Below are positions 22,938 through 35,580 of a DNA stretch of 64,000 nt, piece by piece. How positions within the stretch are numbered: position 1 is the first letter of the stretch; the number at the start of each line of letters is the position of its first letter. The translations under genes and the position numbers were made by a program. The DNA lies in the NCBI GenBank assembly GCA_021307315.1, contig JAJSPD010000018.1, positions 248,001-312,000 of the forward strand, written 5' to 3'. The notes beneath the pieces are model-generated. The model worked only from the letters and a program-made list of their open reading frames with translations, was not told where the DNA came from and did not search any database. The DNA is from Bisporella sp. PMI_857 (lineage: Eukaryota > Ascomycota > Leotiomycetes > Helotiales > Helotiaceae).

Positions 22938-24122
22938 ACTTCCCCTTTTCGACCTCTTCCGACCTTCAACTATAAGTTTCCTTCGTATATACCCGTTCGC
23001 TGTTTCCTATGTCTGGCGTGAGGTCTTCTGCATAGCGTCTGATTTCAAACATATACCATATCGTCTATATTTTTTCTCTCCTATTCTCGTGTATCTAGGG
23101 AGGGATGGATGGAAAAATGGGCATATCCTAGAGGATAGAGGATCTATAATACTGAGATTAGGCTCTGGTAGTCGTGGAGACTTAGGAGTATATGGGATTG
23201 TGTAGTATTATGTGTCATAGGTATGTCAAAAGAATATATGGAAAAGAAAACCAACGTGCCACATATTGAGATGTGCTTATGCACCGTAAGTTCAAGCTCT
23301 GATAACTGCTCGCATCACATTTTGCCTACCTGCCCTGGCCTCTCTCGGTTAATTCAAGAACAAAAGTTTTGAAAATCACACCAAGTTCGTACGGATGGTA
23401 CTTTCCAAGGTCCCCAACGCTAACAAGGTCTCACTAATCCGCTGCCCCGAATAAAAGGCCTACCCGCAACCTGCAAGTCTTTTGCCATGGTTGCTTTACC
23501 TGAGAGGGAGATTCTCCAATTGGCAACATTTAAATGGCCGAAAGTGCACCAAACCTCGAACTGGTCTCAGTAGAGACCATGTCTTTGAGACGAATGGGAA
23601 GCAGATGAGCGTTCGCTGCTGGCAAGAGACCTAGCGCCTTCGCCGCCTTCTCCGGCGCGAATCGGCGATCTCAATCATCCTGCTGGCGAAACAAAACTTG
23701 ATGCTATGGGAGATTGAGATCATGGATCAGCCGTGTTTAGTTGCCTGTCACTCTGAAGTTTGGGATTGGGTGAACGTGAGCGCTGATTGCTGCCCCATGA
23801 ACGCACTTCCAATTAAGCTTGTGGCTAATGATAATATCACTTTTCAGGAAGTCGTCAGAGAATCCCAAGGGTAGTTTGGACTATCTGACGTTGTGGCTAA
23901 GGCGAGACTACCCACGGATTATATATTTCTTCGAGCATGATGATTGGCAGTACAGTTGGAGTTTGACAGTATTTCCTCTCGGCAGATAGTAGGCTCACTC
24001 CTCTATAAGGAAGGAGACCTTGATATTTCATTGATCATCATAGTTATTATACATCCAAAATATGTTCTGCATCTTTTTATGCCAGTAGGACCCCACTATA
24101 ATCAAACATGATATCATAACAT
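22938..24122. other. Convergent intergenic region
   Basis: 3' regions of the fusion gene (plus) and SWC4 (minus), about 1.2 kb. Only short open frames without signatures are present. Confidence 0.45.
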
Positions 24123-25802
24123 CTAGTTCTTTTGTCTCTTGGCGCCATTGTCACTGGCGGTACTGAGAACACTGGCGCTTCGTTTATGAGTAGCACTGCC
24201 ACCACGAATGCTGCGCTGAGCACTTTCAGCTCTCGTATTCCGCTGGACGCTGCTTCCACGGACACTTCCCTCTTCCTGCTTAATTCCACTCTCGGCTTGG
24301 CCATGGCCATCAGCTTCTGGTTCTGGGTCGCCCTTCTCAGCTCTCACTTTCTTCTCCCTTTCAGCCTTCTGCTGCTTGGCAATACTGAGCTCTCCCTTGG
24401 CCTTGTCGACTTGCCTCATCATATCAAGCATTTTGATGATGCTCTCCAGCAGATTAGTCCATATGGCACCCACGTCTGCTGTTGGCATGATCAATCTTGA
24501 TGGAATACCTAACTCGTTGAGCGTGTTCGTGATCTTTGCTTGTTGAATAGCTGACTTATTCAATATAAGCTTGTTGAGTTTTTCGTGGCGGAAGACGGGA
24601 CCGCTCGTAGAGCGATCCGTTGGGTGTGTTACGCCATAAATTTTCTCTTCTTGTTCTGACAACTGTCGATGCTCGCTGGCACCAGCGTTTCCTTTCTTGT
24701 TGCCACTACTGGTTCCAGACATTGATTCTCTAATACCGCTATCCCGGCGATCAAGCTGCTGCAGTCCGGGACCGGAAGCTGGGCTGATACCTGAGCTGGG
24801 ATCCATAAGAGTGGGCCGTCTTTTCTTAGATTTGTCAGCTTGTACAAGCTGTGAGAGTAGTGATTGGAGGCCCTGGCTGGTTGAGTAAATTCCCATATTG
24901 CTTGAACTGGCTGGTGCCTCGAGTCGGGTGTAAAGCTCTTTGCGTTCGTCGCCCATCTTTTCTGACCTGGCCAGTATTCGTTTGAGCTCTAACAAAAGGC
25001 TCTCCTCTTCTTTAGCCTCCTCCTTCGTGCGCATGAATATCTTCTCAGCATAATTCTTTCGCAGAGTCTCCTGTGCAGGGTTGAAGTTCTTCATCTTCTC
25101 ATATGTATCAAATTCTGAATGATTCATCGACTCCAAAGGCTTATGGACTTTCATCATTGCAGCTGCCACCTTGTAGTATCGCGCTTTTAGATCTTCTAGC
25201 GTGCGCACTTTCGGAATAGGTATTAATGCACTTTCTGCGTTTTCCGTATCAGCAGGCGGAGGAGGGTTGTATTCGTATCTGTCCCAAATGACTGGCCATC
25301 TCAAATCAAACTCTTGTGCCAATTCTATCAGATAATCTGTCTCGTGCCTCGACCAATCATCACTTTCTAGATGTTCTTTATATTCCTCGTTCGTATAATT
25401 AGGGACATTGATCCGAACATTGAACTTTGCAAAAGAGGAATCCTCGATCTTCTTTTGAGCCGCTTCTGATCCCTCCGATGATTCATCCTCCCCCACAGAG
25501 CGCGGCAGGATCTCATCTTTCTTTTTCCAGTGTTTCAATTGTAGTCCATCCGTTCTCGCAGAGTTGTTGAATGATGATAGTTCCCATCTCGCGGCAGGTT
25601 TGTTCCGGCTCGCAAGCCTCCTTTTCTTGAAGACCGATACTTCCGGAACTATCGCGATCGGATTGTCACCCCCTAGACTCTGTACTTCTCGCGCCAGACC
25701 CTTTAAATTTGTGCGCGGTGCTGCAATCTTTTGTTTCTTAGCAGGGCGGGGACCGCTGGTGCCAGGCAGATCGAGCATGTCCCGCACATCATGGGACGTC
25801 AT
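24123..25802 (-). CDS. SWC4: SWR1/NuA4 complex subunit Swc4 (DMAP1/Eaf2)
   Basis: Intronless gene of 559 residues. Swc4 is shared by the SWR1 H2A.Z-exchange and NuA4 acetyltransferase complexes. The N-terminus MTSHDVRDMLDLPG and the basic KKQKIAAPR fit the family, as does the region around residues 95-110 with HWKKKDEI. A SANT/Myb-like domain follows at about residues 134-185 (YTNEEYKEHL, DWSRHETDYLIELAQEFDLRW), then the DMAP1 helical region with LEDLKARYYKVAAAM and KNYAEKIFMRTKEE. The C-terminal part contains EELGIPS-like NELGIPSRLIMPT and ends in a disordered, basic, Ser/Arg-rich tail. It is divergent from the p24 gene, with 292 bases between the start codons. Confidence 0.95.
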   Translation of the reverse strand: MTSHDVRDMLDLPGTSGPRPAKKQKIAAPRTNLKGLAREVQSLGGDNPIAIVPEVSVFKKRRLASRNKPAARWELSSFNNSARTDGLQLKHWKKKDEILPRSVGEDESSEGSEAAQKKIEDSSFAKFNVRINVPNYTNEEYKEHLESDDWSRHETDYLIELAQEFDLRWPVIWDRYEYNPPPPADTENAESALIPIPKVRTLEDLKARYYKVAAAMMKVHKPLESMNHSEFDTYEKMKNFNPAQETLRKNYAEKIFMRTKEEAKEEESLLLELKRILARSEKMGDERKELYTRLEAPASSSNMGIYSTSQGLQSLLSQLVQADKSKKRRPTLMDPSSGISPASGPGLQQLDRRDSGIRESMSGTSSGNKKGNAGASEHRQLSEQEEKIYGVTHPTDRSTSGPVFRHEKLNKLILNKSAIQQAKITNTLNELGIPSRLIMPTADVGAIWTNLLESIIKMLDMMRQVDKAKGELSIAKQQKAEREKKVRAEKGDPEPEADGHGQAESGIKQEEGSVRGSSVQRNTRAESAQRSIRGGSATHKRSASVLSTASDNGAKRQKN

Positions 25803-26094
25803 TTTGCGTTGCTACTGTACGTGCTATTGTCGTATATTTAACACAGGTGTTGACTATTACTAAATTGAAGGTTGTTGGCAAATAAGGCTGCGTTGGTTGA
25901 GGCTTTTGTGAAAGGAAGTTCTTTGCTTTGTCGCGTCCATGGCATTCAAAGGTTACACGTGACCCGTTTAAATTGTTATCTGTTCGCGACAAGGCCAACT
26001 TTCCTTTGGTCGTTGGACTTCTCCTTTTGGCTTGAGAACATCAACGCCAAACAAATATAGCACTTAGAAAGGGACATACCCTGAAATCGATACC
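25803..26094. promoter_or_regulatory. Shared divergent promoter, SWC4 and p24 genes
   Basis: The 292 bases between the two divergent ATGs must carry both core promoters. No binding site is clear enough to name. Confidence 0.5.
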
Positions 26095-26873
26095 ATGCGC
26101 TCAATCATACCCCTTCTCTCGTTCAGCGCTCTTCTAGCTCCCGTGCAATCGCTCTACTTTTACATCGACGGCACAACTCCCAAATGCTTCTTTGAGGAAT
26201 TACCTAAAGATACACTTGTCGTAGGACACTATACAGCAGAAGAATACGACGAGAACACAAAATCCTGGTCTAAGCATGATGGATTAAATATTTTCATCTC
26301 CGTAGACGTACATTTTTTACCTACGTTGAGCCCCCTTTTCCTTTGCTGACAGCTTTCATAGGAGGTATTTGATAACGACCACCGCGTAGTATCGCAAAAA
26401 GGTTCTTCATCAGGGCGTTTCACCTTCAGCGCGGCAGATTCTGGAGACCACAAGATCTGCTTCGTGCCATCCTCAAACTCAGGAAACTCAGGCTGGCTCT
26501 CAGCCTTGCATCCTATGGGCGGCATCAAGCTGACTTTGGATCTGGCGATTGGAGAGACGAGTGCTATCGAGAGTACGGACAAGGGCAAGATCAGCGATAT
26601 TGTGCAGAAGGTGAAGGATCTTAATGGCCGGCTGCAGGATATTAGAAGGGAGCAGGTTTTCCAGCGAGTGAGTTCGAAATGCATGCCTTTCCGAGAATAT
26701 AAATGGTGCTAAGGAGTTACTAGGAACGTGAGGCAGAATTCAGAGATCAATCAGAGTCAACTAACGCACGAGTTGTGAGGTGGACATTAGTACAACTGGT
26801 GATATTGGGTGTCACTTGCGCATGGCAGTTATCACATCTGAGATCTTTCTTCATCAAACAGAAGTTAACCTGA
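26095..26873 (+). CDS. p24 (emp24/gp25L/TMED) family cargo receptor
   Basis: Type I membrane protein of COPII/COPI vesicles that sorts cargo such as GPI proteins between ER and Golgi. Exons 26095-26307, 26362-26667 and 26724-26873 give 222 residues. A signal peptide ends at about residue 19 ([10 protein letters not shown]). The GOLD domain follows with [16 protein letters not shown], the second Cys in KICFVPSS, and a basic-acidic coiled coil ([23 protein letters not shown]). One transmembrane helix ([20 protein letters not shown]) precedes a short tail SFFIKQKLT with the FF coat-binding motif and lysines near the end. The [16 protein letters not shown] start matches the alpha subfamily (ERP1/ERP6, TMED4/9) best; the subfamily call is tentative. 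Confidence 0.95.
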
Positions 26874-27736
26874 GAGAATATCTGAAGTAGTTTCCAGTTT
26901 GAAGGAATACAGGAAATCCGAATCTTCAGGTTTGAGTACAATAGCTTTTACAATAAAAAAAGGGCGAATAATGAACCAAGCCTTGCATTCTCTATGGAGC
27001 AATTTTGGACATCCTCAAAATAAGGTGCTAATTATGCACTATCGACAAGTAAGCAAATATGGCATATTAGAGGGCATCATGATGGCATCTAAGCAATGAA
27101 TTTCACATGCAAGGTTTCCAAACAAACTCCATTCTAGATCTTGTGAAGAATGGCTCGAGAACACGACATAGCTCCCTACCTGGCTGGGTGTTAAAACCGA
27201 AGCCAGATATATTCACAGTTCCACACTTCAGTCCCGGTGATAATCGCTTATTTAGACGTTTCATTAAGAATCAACAGATTATAATTCCAAGCCCAATGCA
27301 TCTATTTTCCCTTGTTCGCCTTGTTCGCTCCGAACTACACAGTAAACAACTATACATTGATCGTGAAGTCATCCGTTCAACCAAGACCATGCGTGCCCTT
27401 TTTGTACTTTGCGGACCATCAAAACGGAGGTGATGACAATGAGGAAAACGGAAAACAAAATATTAGTGTGAATAGTGAGTGAACATCCATACGCCGGACC
27501 CCAGATCTGAATTTCTGAGTGTGATATGCTAAGGAGGAGTATCGACATGTAGCGAAGTCGTAAGCGGGGACCATAAGTAACCCCGAATCTCCTGCACATT
27601 TTGCAGGATAAGAGCATAATCGAGGATATGATTTCAAGCCGGATTCATTAAACGCCTTTACAATGAGGGAAAGCATATGAGTTGGTCTAATATGAGACGC
27701 ATTAGGTGTAATATTGAGAACATCAATGGATTGTAA
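26874..27736. other. Convergent intergenic region
   Basis: Between the p24 gene and the casein kinase gene. An ATG frame at 27107-27433 (108 codons) has no family signature and is not called. Nothing else seen. Confidence 0.4.
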
Positions 27737-29344
27737 TCATGAGCCTTAACTTCATTAGAATATATTTTATGGATTTGAGGACGCGCTTGAACTTACCGCA
27801 GCAGAGAGTCTTCATTAGCTTCTGGAAGCCAGACAATTGTGGTTCTGGGTTTCGTCCGTTTTGTTGCTGTGCATTATTTACGTTTGGCTGTGGCGTCATT
27901 CTCTGGGGTAGGTTGTTCGAGCTGTTCTGGAAATGGGCTTGGGTTGAGCCTGCGGGAGTAGCGGCGTCTTGAAGGCCCCCCGCCGCTCCGCTGCTGCGTT
28001 TTGGGACCAAACCGCCTTGAGCGTTTGGTCGATCGCGCGTCTTTCCCATCCCCGGTTTTGCTGGGGACGGTGGCGGGGGTTGTGCGGCGTTTAAACGAGC
28101 AGCGGTGAGATGACCTTGTGTGCCATTTCCTCTTGCGGTTCCATGCAATTCTCTCTGCGAAGCTCCTGGTACTGCATTAGGGTGATGCAGCATATTTTGG
28201 GAAGGATGTTGCTTCATGGCTTCCCATCCTTTCCCATTATTCAGCTTCATCCAGTCATATTCCCCATCCTCCACTTCTCCTGTGTTCTTCAGAGCAAGCG
28301 TGAAGAGATCTCTGAGATAGTCGTAGTCCGGAGTATCTTCGAAACCGAGATTTCGTACGTAGCTCAAATACTTGTTCAGCTCCTCCGGGAATCCATCACA
28401 CAGATCCTTGATGGCAGTGGTTTGCTTCTTTTCCCCAATCTTCTCGTATTTCTGTTTGTTGGTTGCAGCTTTGAGCCCTTGCCATGGTAAGCCTCCTCGC
28501 AAGAAATACATAAACACATGTCCCAATGCCTCTAGATCATCACGTCTTGATTGCTCTCGCCCCAAATGCGTATTGATGCTCATGTATCTTGCTGTGCCTG
28601 AGAGTGACTTCCTTTCACGATACGGAATGTGCTGTTTCGTTTTGGGATCCCGGTATTGTTTTGCCATGCCAAAATCAACCACATGAATAACGTTTGCAGC
28701 CTTTGAGCCGGGCCGACCAATGAGGAAGTTATCAGGCTTGATATCTCTATAGATAAGATTCTTTTCATGAATTGTTTGAACCCTCGACAACTACACTAAA
28801 TCAACACTGCGATGCTTTCAGTTAGGAATGCCACATACCATTTGCTTCGCGACCATGACCACAGTCTTAATAGAGAATCTACGATTGCAATGATCAAACA
28901 AATCCTCCAGAGAAGGCCCAAGAAGATCGATGACTAGAATGTTGTGAAGACCCTCTTGCCCAAAATAATAGACATTAGGTATACCAGCTATGCAAAGGTC
29001 AGTCTTGGTCTATGCCTACATCGGATTGTACTTACGGCAGCCAACTAGGATCTTATATGTTCGATACTCATCTCGTAGCTGTGGGGCATCGCTCTTTCGA
29101 GGCTCCTAATGTGTTGATTCAAGTTAGCTGTTGTACGTAGATGCAGCTGATGGAGCCCATATGGAGCCGCAAATTCCTTGCCTAATGTCCGTCCATGAAG
29201 AAGAAGCCAACGTACGAATTTGATAGCGACTTGCTGATTGTTTAAGAGATTGGTTCCCTCAAATATGACACCAAACGAGCCTTCTCCAATCTTCTTCCCC
29301 ACTCGATAGTGCACGCCGACGACATTAGAAGATGACGAAGCCAT
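27737..29344 (-). CDS. YCK1: Casein kinase I, Yck1/Yck2 type with C-terminal Cys-Cys
   Basis: Ser/Thr kinase of the CK1 family. Five exons on the minus strand (29216-29344, 29036-29105, 28839-28987, 27797-28790, 27737-27744) give 449 residues. Visible motifs are the Gly loop [14 protein letters not shown], the ATP lysine [19 protein letters not shown], the catalytic [22 protein letters not shown], and the CK1-specific [16 protein letters not shown]. After the kinase domain (about residues 10-300) comes a Gln/Pro/Asn-rich tail ending [10 protein letters not shown]. The terminal Cys-Cys is the palmitoylation signal that anchors Yck kinases to the plasma membrane. The last exon is only 8 nt, spliced across GTAAGT..GTTAAG with a CTAAT branch site. 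If that intron is read through, the tail changes to a basic hydrophobic extension ending at 27723. Confidence 0.95.
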
Positions 29345-30669
29345 GGCGTATGTATATGAAGCTCCTTGATGAGCTTGACGGAATTGTGAGTCTCAATATC
29401 GTTGCAATTCGTGACGGGCTATTTAAGGGAACACGGGAAAGGCTTTGCTGCTAGGATACACGCGACGACTGTGGCAAATGATAATTAGCACAATAAGAAT
29501 GTCTAATGAAGGCACAGAGAATTATTGTCTGCTGCAACGTCTGCAATAAAGGGATGGCCCGAGGTAGGAGGATGAAATTGGATTGGGTTGTGGCCTGTTT
29601 GCACTCGAGCCGAAGGCGGTCGGGGGAGGAGCAATTGTTGATTCCCCTTTGAGGCATTTGAATAGGGGTAGAGTCACTCACAGGTACTGTTGCTCTTCCT
29701 TAAAGATACAACGAACTCTCCCCAGTAATGAAGGACGGGTGCCCGTGATCTGTGGCGCACAACTGTTGTGTTAGATGGGCTGTTCTTCAGGAGAGAGAGG
29801 CAGCAGCTGCAGGTGCTGGTGTCGAGAAATTAGGTTGGTCGGTTGACAAATATTTATGCCTTATTTTCCAGGTAAAGAGTCAATCAAGCATCGTTTTTGC
29901 GGAGTGGAGTGGTCGAAGCTCTAGCGTGAAGGCTGGCCACCATCAAACAGTTCCTGTTTTCTGATTTTTTGCTGTTGTTATTCACAACTTCAGGTGAACC
30001 AGGGATGCAATTATTGATTATTGTATAGCGGGATCTTATCAATATCATGCTCTTACCAGTTTCTTCAAAACACATGCATTCCTCAAATAGCTCTCTCTAC
30101 AGATTCCAGGAAAACGGCATGCCTTAGAACATGCCCACTTTAGGAGGTAACTTCCCGTTCGTGCATGATTTTGCTTGGCCCGTTGTATTAATAGCTGCAC
30201 CCTGTTCATAGTAGAGACCTGCCTTTCTGATCACCTCAGTTCGAATGCTTCAAAGATTGTGGCTGATCTTAATAACTAGTGTACGGCTAATATTAGGTAA
30301 ACATCTATTGATAAAACTTCGCTCTACTGACAATTTGTTTAGAGTCCTGAATGAGCATTTGTCGAGAGTTTCCAATGCGAACTTTTTTAAATCAAACTCG
30401 TTTGATAGCAGAAGCTACCACGAGGACATTCATATATACTATTTGCTAGGTCGCGCATCTTGATTGCTTGGATATATACATTTTACAATTCATTTCTCAT
30501 CACAGAACCCAACTCGGCCCTGGCCACCACCAATTTGGTCGACAATCGCCATATCCTAATGTACAGGCCACGTAGGCACTTCTTGCTACCATAATTCTTC
30601 TTCTATCCGCTCGTAAGAACTTCCACGGAGAGTTCACTCCGCCTTGTGCCCACCAACAGCTAAGCTTAT
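29345..30669. other. Upstream region of the casein kinase gene and 3' region of NUP133
   Basis: About 1.3 kb without a supportable gene. Short frames on both strands only. Confidence 0.45.
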
Positions 30670-33600
30670 TCAATAGTGATCCGCCTGGTTATTCTCACGC
30701 CTGCTCGATTTCAAGAACTTGCCCTCTAGCTTCTCCTGTACCTTAGACTTCTTTGAGTTGAAAACTTTCTCAGCGTCGAGTTTTGCTTGCCCCTTGATGC
30801 TCTGCTCCTTTTCTTGTAGAAGGGAGGCCGCATACCGCATGCTGTCCCCCTCATTTGTTTCCAGGTGCACTTCGCCTTCAAAGTCACTTTTCGCCAAATC
30901 CATGGCAGCCTTATACCAATTGTCAAGCTGTGATTGCTCAATGAACAGGCTTAGGGCACTGTCTTCTGCTTGCATATCTTTCATAATTGTCTCTCTAATG
31001 CTGACATCCAGGCGATCGAAGCGGTGGTCTAGTTCTCTAGTACCTGCTCCTAATATATCTTGAGGGCTCAACTGTTTAACTGGCGAATCCTTTTCAAAGA
31101 GGCCTATTTCATTAGTAAGTAACACTATTAAAACGACAAAGTGAACTCACGATTTTTGAAACCAGCCCTGAGTGTCATATATAAAGCCGTCTGACGCAAT
31201 TGGTCTTGAACTTGCTCATCATCTTTTGACTCTGTGTCATTGACTACATTCCAATCATCTTTCAGAATGCATCGCCGCCATATTATCCGAAGTGTTAAGA
31301 TTTGTTCTTGCTTGTCGGAGATGCCTAATTGAAGAGCTTTCAGTGCAAGGTGGAATTGCTCGCCTTTGAAGCTCCCAGCTTCTCCAGACCTCTCCACACT
31401 GTCCATGAGAGTCAGAAGGTCAATTAATGTCATGACACCCATTGATTCTTGCTTCACTAAGTGACGTAGACCTTCTTCAAGAAGAGAAGACAATGCCTTC
31501 TGCTTCTTCAAATCCTTATTTCCATGTGCTTCAAATGCTAGCTGTACTTCAGCGTTATCATCAATTGCCGCAGCTATTGAAGGTAACACATAAGTGTAAG
31601 CTTGCTGCTGTATCTTGATAAGACCAAGTTGACTGCGGGTTGTGGCAAGGTCCACTTTTTGCTCAACCTTAGGAGAGTGGCCATTCGCCTGCAAATCTGC
31701 CATACGAGCTAGCTTCCCAAGGCTAAGCTCAACCTTCTTACTCCATAGATGTTGCTCATGTTTTAGGCCGAGATTGAGGAGTGTCTCAGCTGCCTGTTCA
31801 TAATGATGGCTTCGACTGACCTCGTGAATCCAAGATATCTTGGAATACTCCGGCTTGCTGCGTAGAAAAGCCGTGAGAAAGTGTGAAAGATCCTTGTCCT
31901 GGTACGTATTGAGCAGATCCGCAATTGATTCTTGCTCAATCTGTAGTTTGTAAAATGCGTCTGCCCATTCTGGTCCAAATTTATCGAAGTAGAGTCTAAC
32001 CAAGTCATCAAGGTCCGAAGAGCGTGCTTTCCAGTATTGATGTTGTGCTGCATCAAGACCAGGATTACGCAAGTTAGCTGTACTGAAGGCAATTTCCTGT
32101 TTCATAACCTCCGCCAAAGTCGACATGATACGATGCTTTTCTGCTATAGCCAATGCATCATCAGCCCGGTCAAATACAGCTGCCAATAGAGAAAGCTGTT
32201 CATGTTGCGCCTTGTTTTGGTCGGCTCTAAGAGTTTCAGCCTCCATTTGCAGAGCTGGAGACTCCTGTACAGAAACCCAGCGGATCCGCTCAGTATTCGC
32301 TCGAATAGCAAGATCAACCAATCGAGGACTTTCGTTCCGTATCTTATCCATTAAAGCAGGATTGATCTCGGGTCTTTCTTCAGTGGATTTTGGCCAGTAT
32401 TCTTGTAAAAGTGCACCTGCAAGAGTGGCTTGTTTTCTAACATTTTGAGCAATGAAAATTGTCGAGGTCCAGATTTCTGGCAAGCCTTCGTAGTTTGCTT
32501 CAAGTATACCGTTCTCAAGTCGCTCTGTTTGAAGATTATAGAGCTCTAAATTTTTGGTTCGGAAACTGAACGCACTTTCCAGTGCACCAATGACCAAATC
32601 ATCCGCCTCGCTGAGTATATTCATCACATAGCTGTGCTCAGTCAATCCATCCTGGTAGGTGTACTTAATAACCTGGAAAGCCCACGGAATGGCAATCTCC
32701 AAATTCCAGATATCGTGTATAAACCAATGACGAACACGATCGCCTTCTCCTTGCTCTGGGTTTGGATTTGTCTTGAAATCCTCGTGAATGGATTCGACGA
32801 GATCATCAAGCAACCCACGCTTTTGTCCCTCCGGCTTTGCAGCGACACTTGCGTCATAAGCTTTCCATATATTAGATGCCGCCTCCATCTTCTCAGCGTC
32901 CCAGAGCAACTTCCAACGTGTTACTCGATCAAGCACCACGCCACTAGCTTTGATATATTCTGCCAGGTGATGCAGGGCAGCTGCTCGGCCCTTTAGATTT
33001 GCTGCAATTGAAGACGGGGCATTGCTTATCTTCCCTGAAGCGACCTTGGCCTTCAAAATATCAAGACTTAGCTCGACGGCTGCGATACCAACCTCTTCAA
33101 GAGGGAATTGTAATTCCGGTCGAACTTTAAAGTTTAAAGGATTCCCAGCTGAGTTTCCATACAGTACTGCTTGCTCAAGTTTGGTTCTAGCTGTTACTTT
33201 ATGGGGTATGCTTGAGGTGAGTTTGCTAGTATCGGTAGCGGCGATTCGGATAACACCGCCTCCACTTCCTCGTACTAGAAGCACAGTAGCAGGGTGTTTA
33301 ACTCTTGCTCGGCGCGACCTCGAATCTTTAGATCCATGCTGGTTGCCATGAGGCTCTTCTATCCCTGAACCCACAATCTCAACGTTCATGTCTCCGCGGA
33401 AATCAACTACATCTTCAAAGGATTCGGGAAGGATATGACCCTCCGCACGCAGCTGAGACTCTGGAGAATCAGGCTGCTTTGCCATAGAGAACACCACCAC
33501 AGCTTGATCGAATACAATGTAGGCTACTAGGGCAGGATTCGGCAAATGTAGTCGGGTCTTCGACGTTGCTGCTCGATTGACTGGGGTCGTATACGACTTA

Positions 33601-35025
33601 ATAGGACGCACATCCGTTACTCTCAAAGTATTTGACTTCAGCACGACGCTAACGAGGGCATAATGGGCCTCCTGTCTGCCCAGCGATGCAAGGAGTAGAA
33701 GATGCTCTCCTTGGTCTTTACTCGCAGCGTCCGAAGGCGGTTTAGGAGTGTAGGTAAAATCCAGAAGATCGAAAGACTCTAATAGCAGATCACTCAAGTC
33801 TGGCTGCTTCTCTTTCATTGCCATGACAATCGTCTCTCGTCCTTCAGTCTCTGCATGTAAAGTATTATGGCCCCCTCTGTGGATCTTCCAGTAAGAAAGC
33901 TTGCCATTAGAGGTTGCTACAACAACATTTCTCTCCCCAATCTTGTCGCTTTCGCCTGCTCTTGCTGCAGCAATATGTTCTGAAGCCCCAGACTTCACAT
34001 AATTCCGAATGCTGCCAAAAATGCCTCCACCAGTCAGACCGCTATTGCTTCGCATGAATTGTACGGTGATCGCAGGTCGGCCTTGTGCATCTCTAACGCT
34101 CATATATGCAGTTCTACCGCTTGTAAATGCGAGTAAAAATCCCGCAGACTCGGCATTCAAGACTTGTGTAACCACCTCTCCCTTGTATAGTCCCGGTATG
34201 GTCAGCTCCACACCATTTCGTTGTTGTTTGATGAGATCTAGCGTGGCAGCACTGGTGATAGACTCCCAGTATGTGATCTTGCCTGATTCAGGCATAATCA
34301 CGACGAGACCTGGTTCGTCAGAAGATGTTGAAGCAGACACCAAGGCCCCGAGCGGCAATGGGTCGGAAACATGTTTCGTTGGATACGGTAGAGCGAATGT
34401 GTATGTATCGGGTGCGAACTTGTTGGTCGTGTATTGCCAGACCATTGCGTGGGAGTGGGTGAGTGAGAGGGCGTACCCACTGTCTGAATATATCGCACCA
34501 TGCTGCCGACCTACAAAGCATTATTAGAATCAATATCAACTATGCTCCAGAAAGTAGTCCATACCCGCTATATCTGCGCGAAGGCGGTCTGGGAGCGCGT
34601 GGAGTTTGCTGACAGTGTACGTATCGTTCTTCGTCTGAATGAAATTAGCACTTGATCGTAATTCGTCTAGATCGATTCAGGTCGCCTCTCACCAGTATAG
34701 AAATTCCATCCTCCTTCTCGGATCTATCACCGGTTCTAGTCTTCTTGCTTCGGACAGCTATCTCTCGTCGTGGCATAGAAGCCAATGGTCTCGAGTTAGC
34801 AAGGCCAGCAACCTTCTGAGGTTTAGCTTCTTCCATCTCGGGAGTATCTTCGGGAGGGAGGAATGTCTGATCGCTCAGCGCACTCCGCTGCCGTTTGGCT
34901 TTAGGCTGCTGTCCTGATATAGAGTCGTTCGATTGTCGCTGCCTCCGTCTACTACTTCTTACAGAGCCAGAAGGGGCGGCTTGATTGACTGCTGGAGAAA
35001 ACATTGTTGCTGCAGTCGCAAGCAT
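30670..35025 (-). CDS. NUP133: Nucleoporin Nup133 family
   Basis: Scaffold nucleoporin of the Y-shaped (Nup84/Nup107) complex of the nuclear pore. Exons 34693-35025, 34565-34634, 31151-34510 and 30670-31103 give 1,398 residues. The first ~105 residues are basic and disordered (SSRRRQRQSND). An N-terminal beta-propeller covers roughly residues 115-500 (HGAIYSDSGYALSLTHSHAMVWQY; VVVATSNGKLSYWKIHRGG). The remainder is alpha-helical, as in the Nup133/Nup155 stack, with KWLLDYI-type helices and YEQAAETLLNLGLKHEQH near residue 1100. The last exon contains DILGAGTRELDHRFDRLD and ends basic. All three introns have canonical borders. A second in-frame ATG at 35004 is a possible start. Confidence 0.93.
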
Positions 35026-35580
35026 AGGTCGGAAGTCTTAAATATCTGGGGCCAATAAAGTCGCGCCGCAGGACGAATTCTGACCTAAGCCTTGAATATA
35101 TCTAGCACAATCCCGTTGATCGTGGATTTTCAAACTTGTTTATTATTGACAGGGCTAAAAGAACCGGCAGAACTTGACGGTTAGAGGCTCAACGTTACCG
35201 CCCTGAGCTCTAAGCGAAGGCCCACTTTAGCTTAGAACAGCAGTGCATCTTAGAGATCTCCAGATAATGAACAACAAATGAAGCAGATAGAGGAACGCTC
35301 CTAGGATCTAAGATGATGGCTTCCACCATTTATGGAGCATTTATAGTTTGAACTGAATAGTAGCCGACTTAATCATCCTTCTAGTTTGCTCTGAAATCGA
35401 CAGATCTGCCTACCACTAAACATATACGTTGGTGACCGATTACCAGTATCAACAAGCAGAACCTAAATTGTTTTTCTAGTTCGTTTGAACTCTAGTCGTT
35501 TCTATAATACAACTGCCTACCAATTGATACCCAGAATCATTTATTTTCTTTTAGCAGGAAGTACTTCTTTTCTACCCCTT
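35026..35580. other. Intergenic, between NUP133 and AFG1 genes
   Basis: 555 bases containing the NUP133 promoter and the AFG1 3' region. Nothing specific seen. Confidence 0.45.

Noticed and set aside
27107..27433. 108-codon ATG frame on the plus strand
   Set aside because: No family signature; lies in a convergent intergenic region and reads like noncoding translation.
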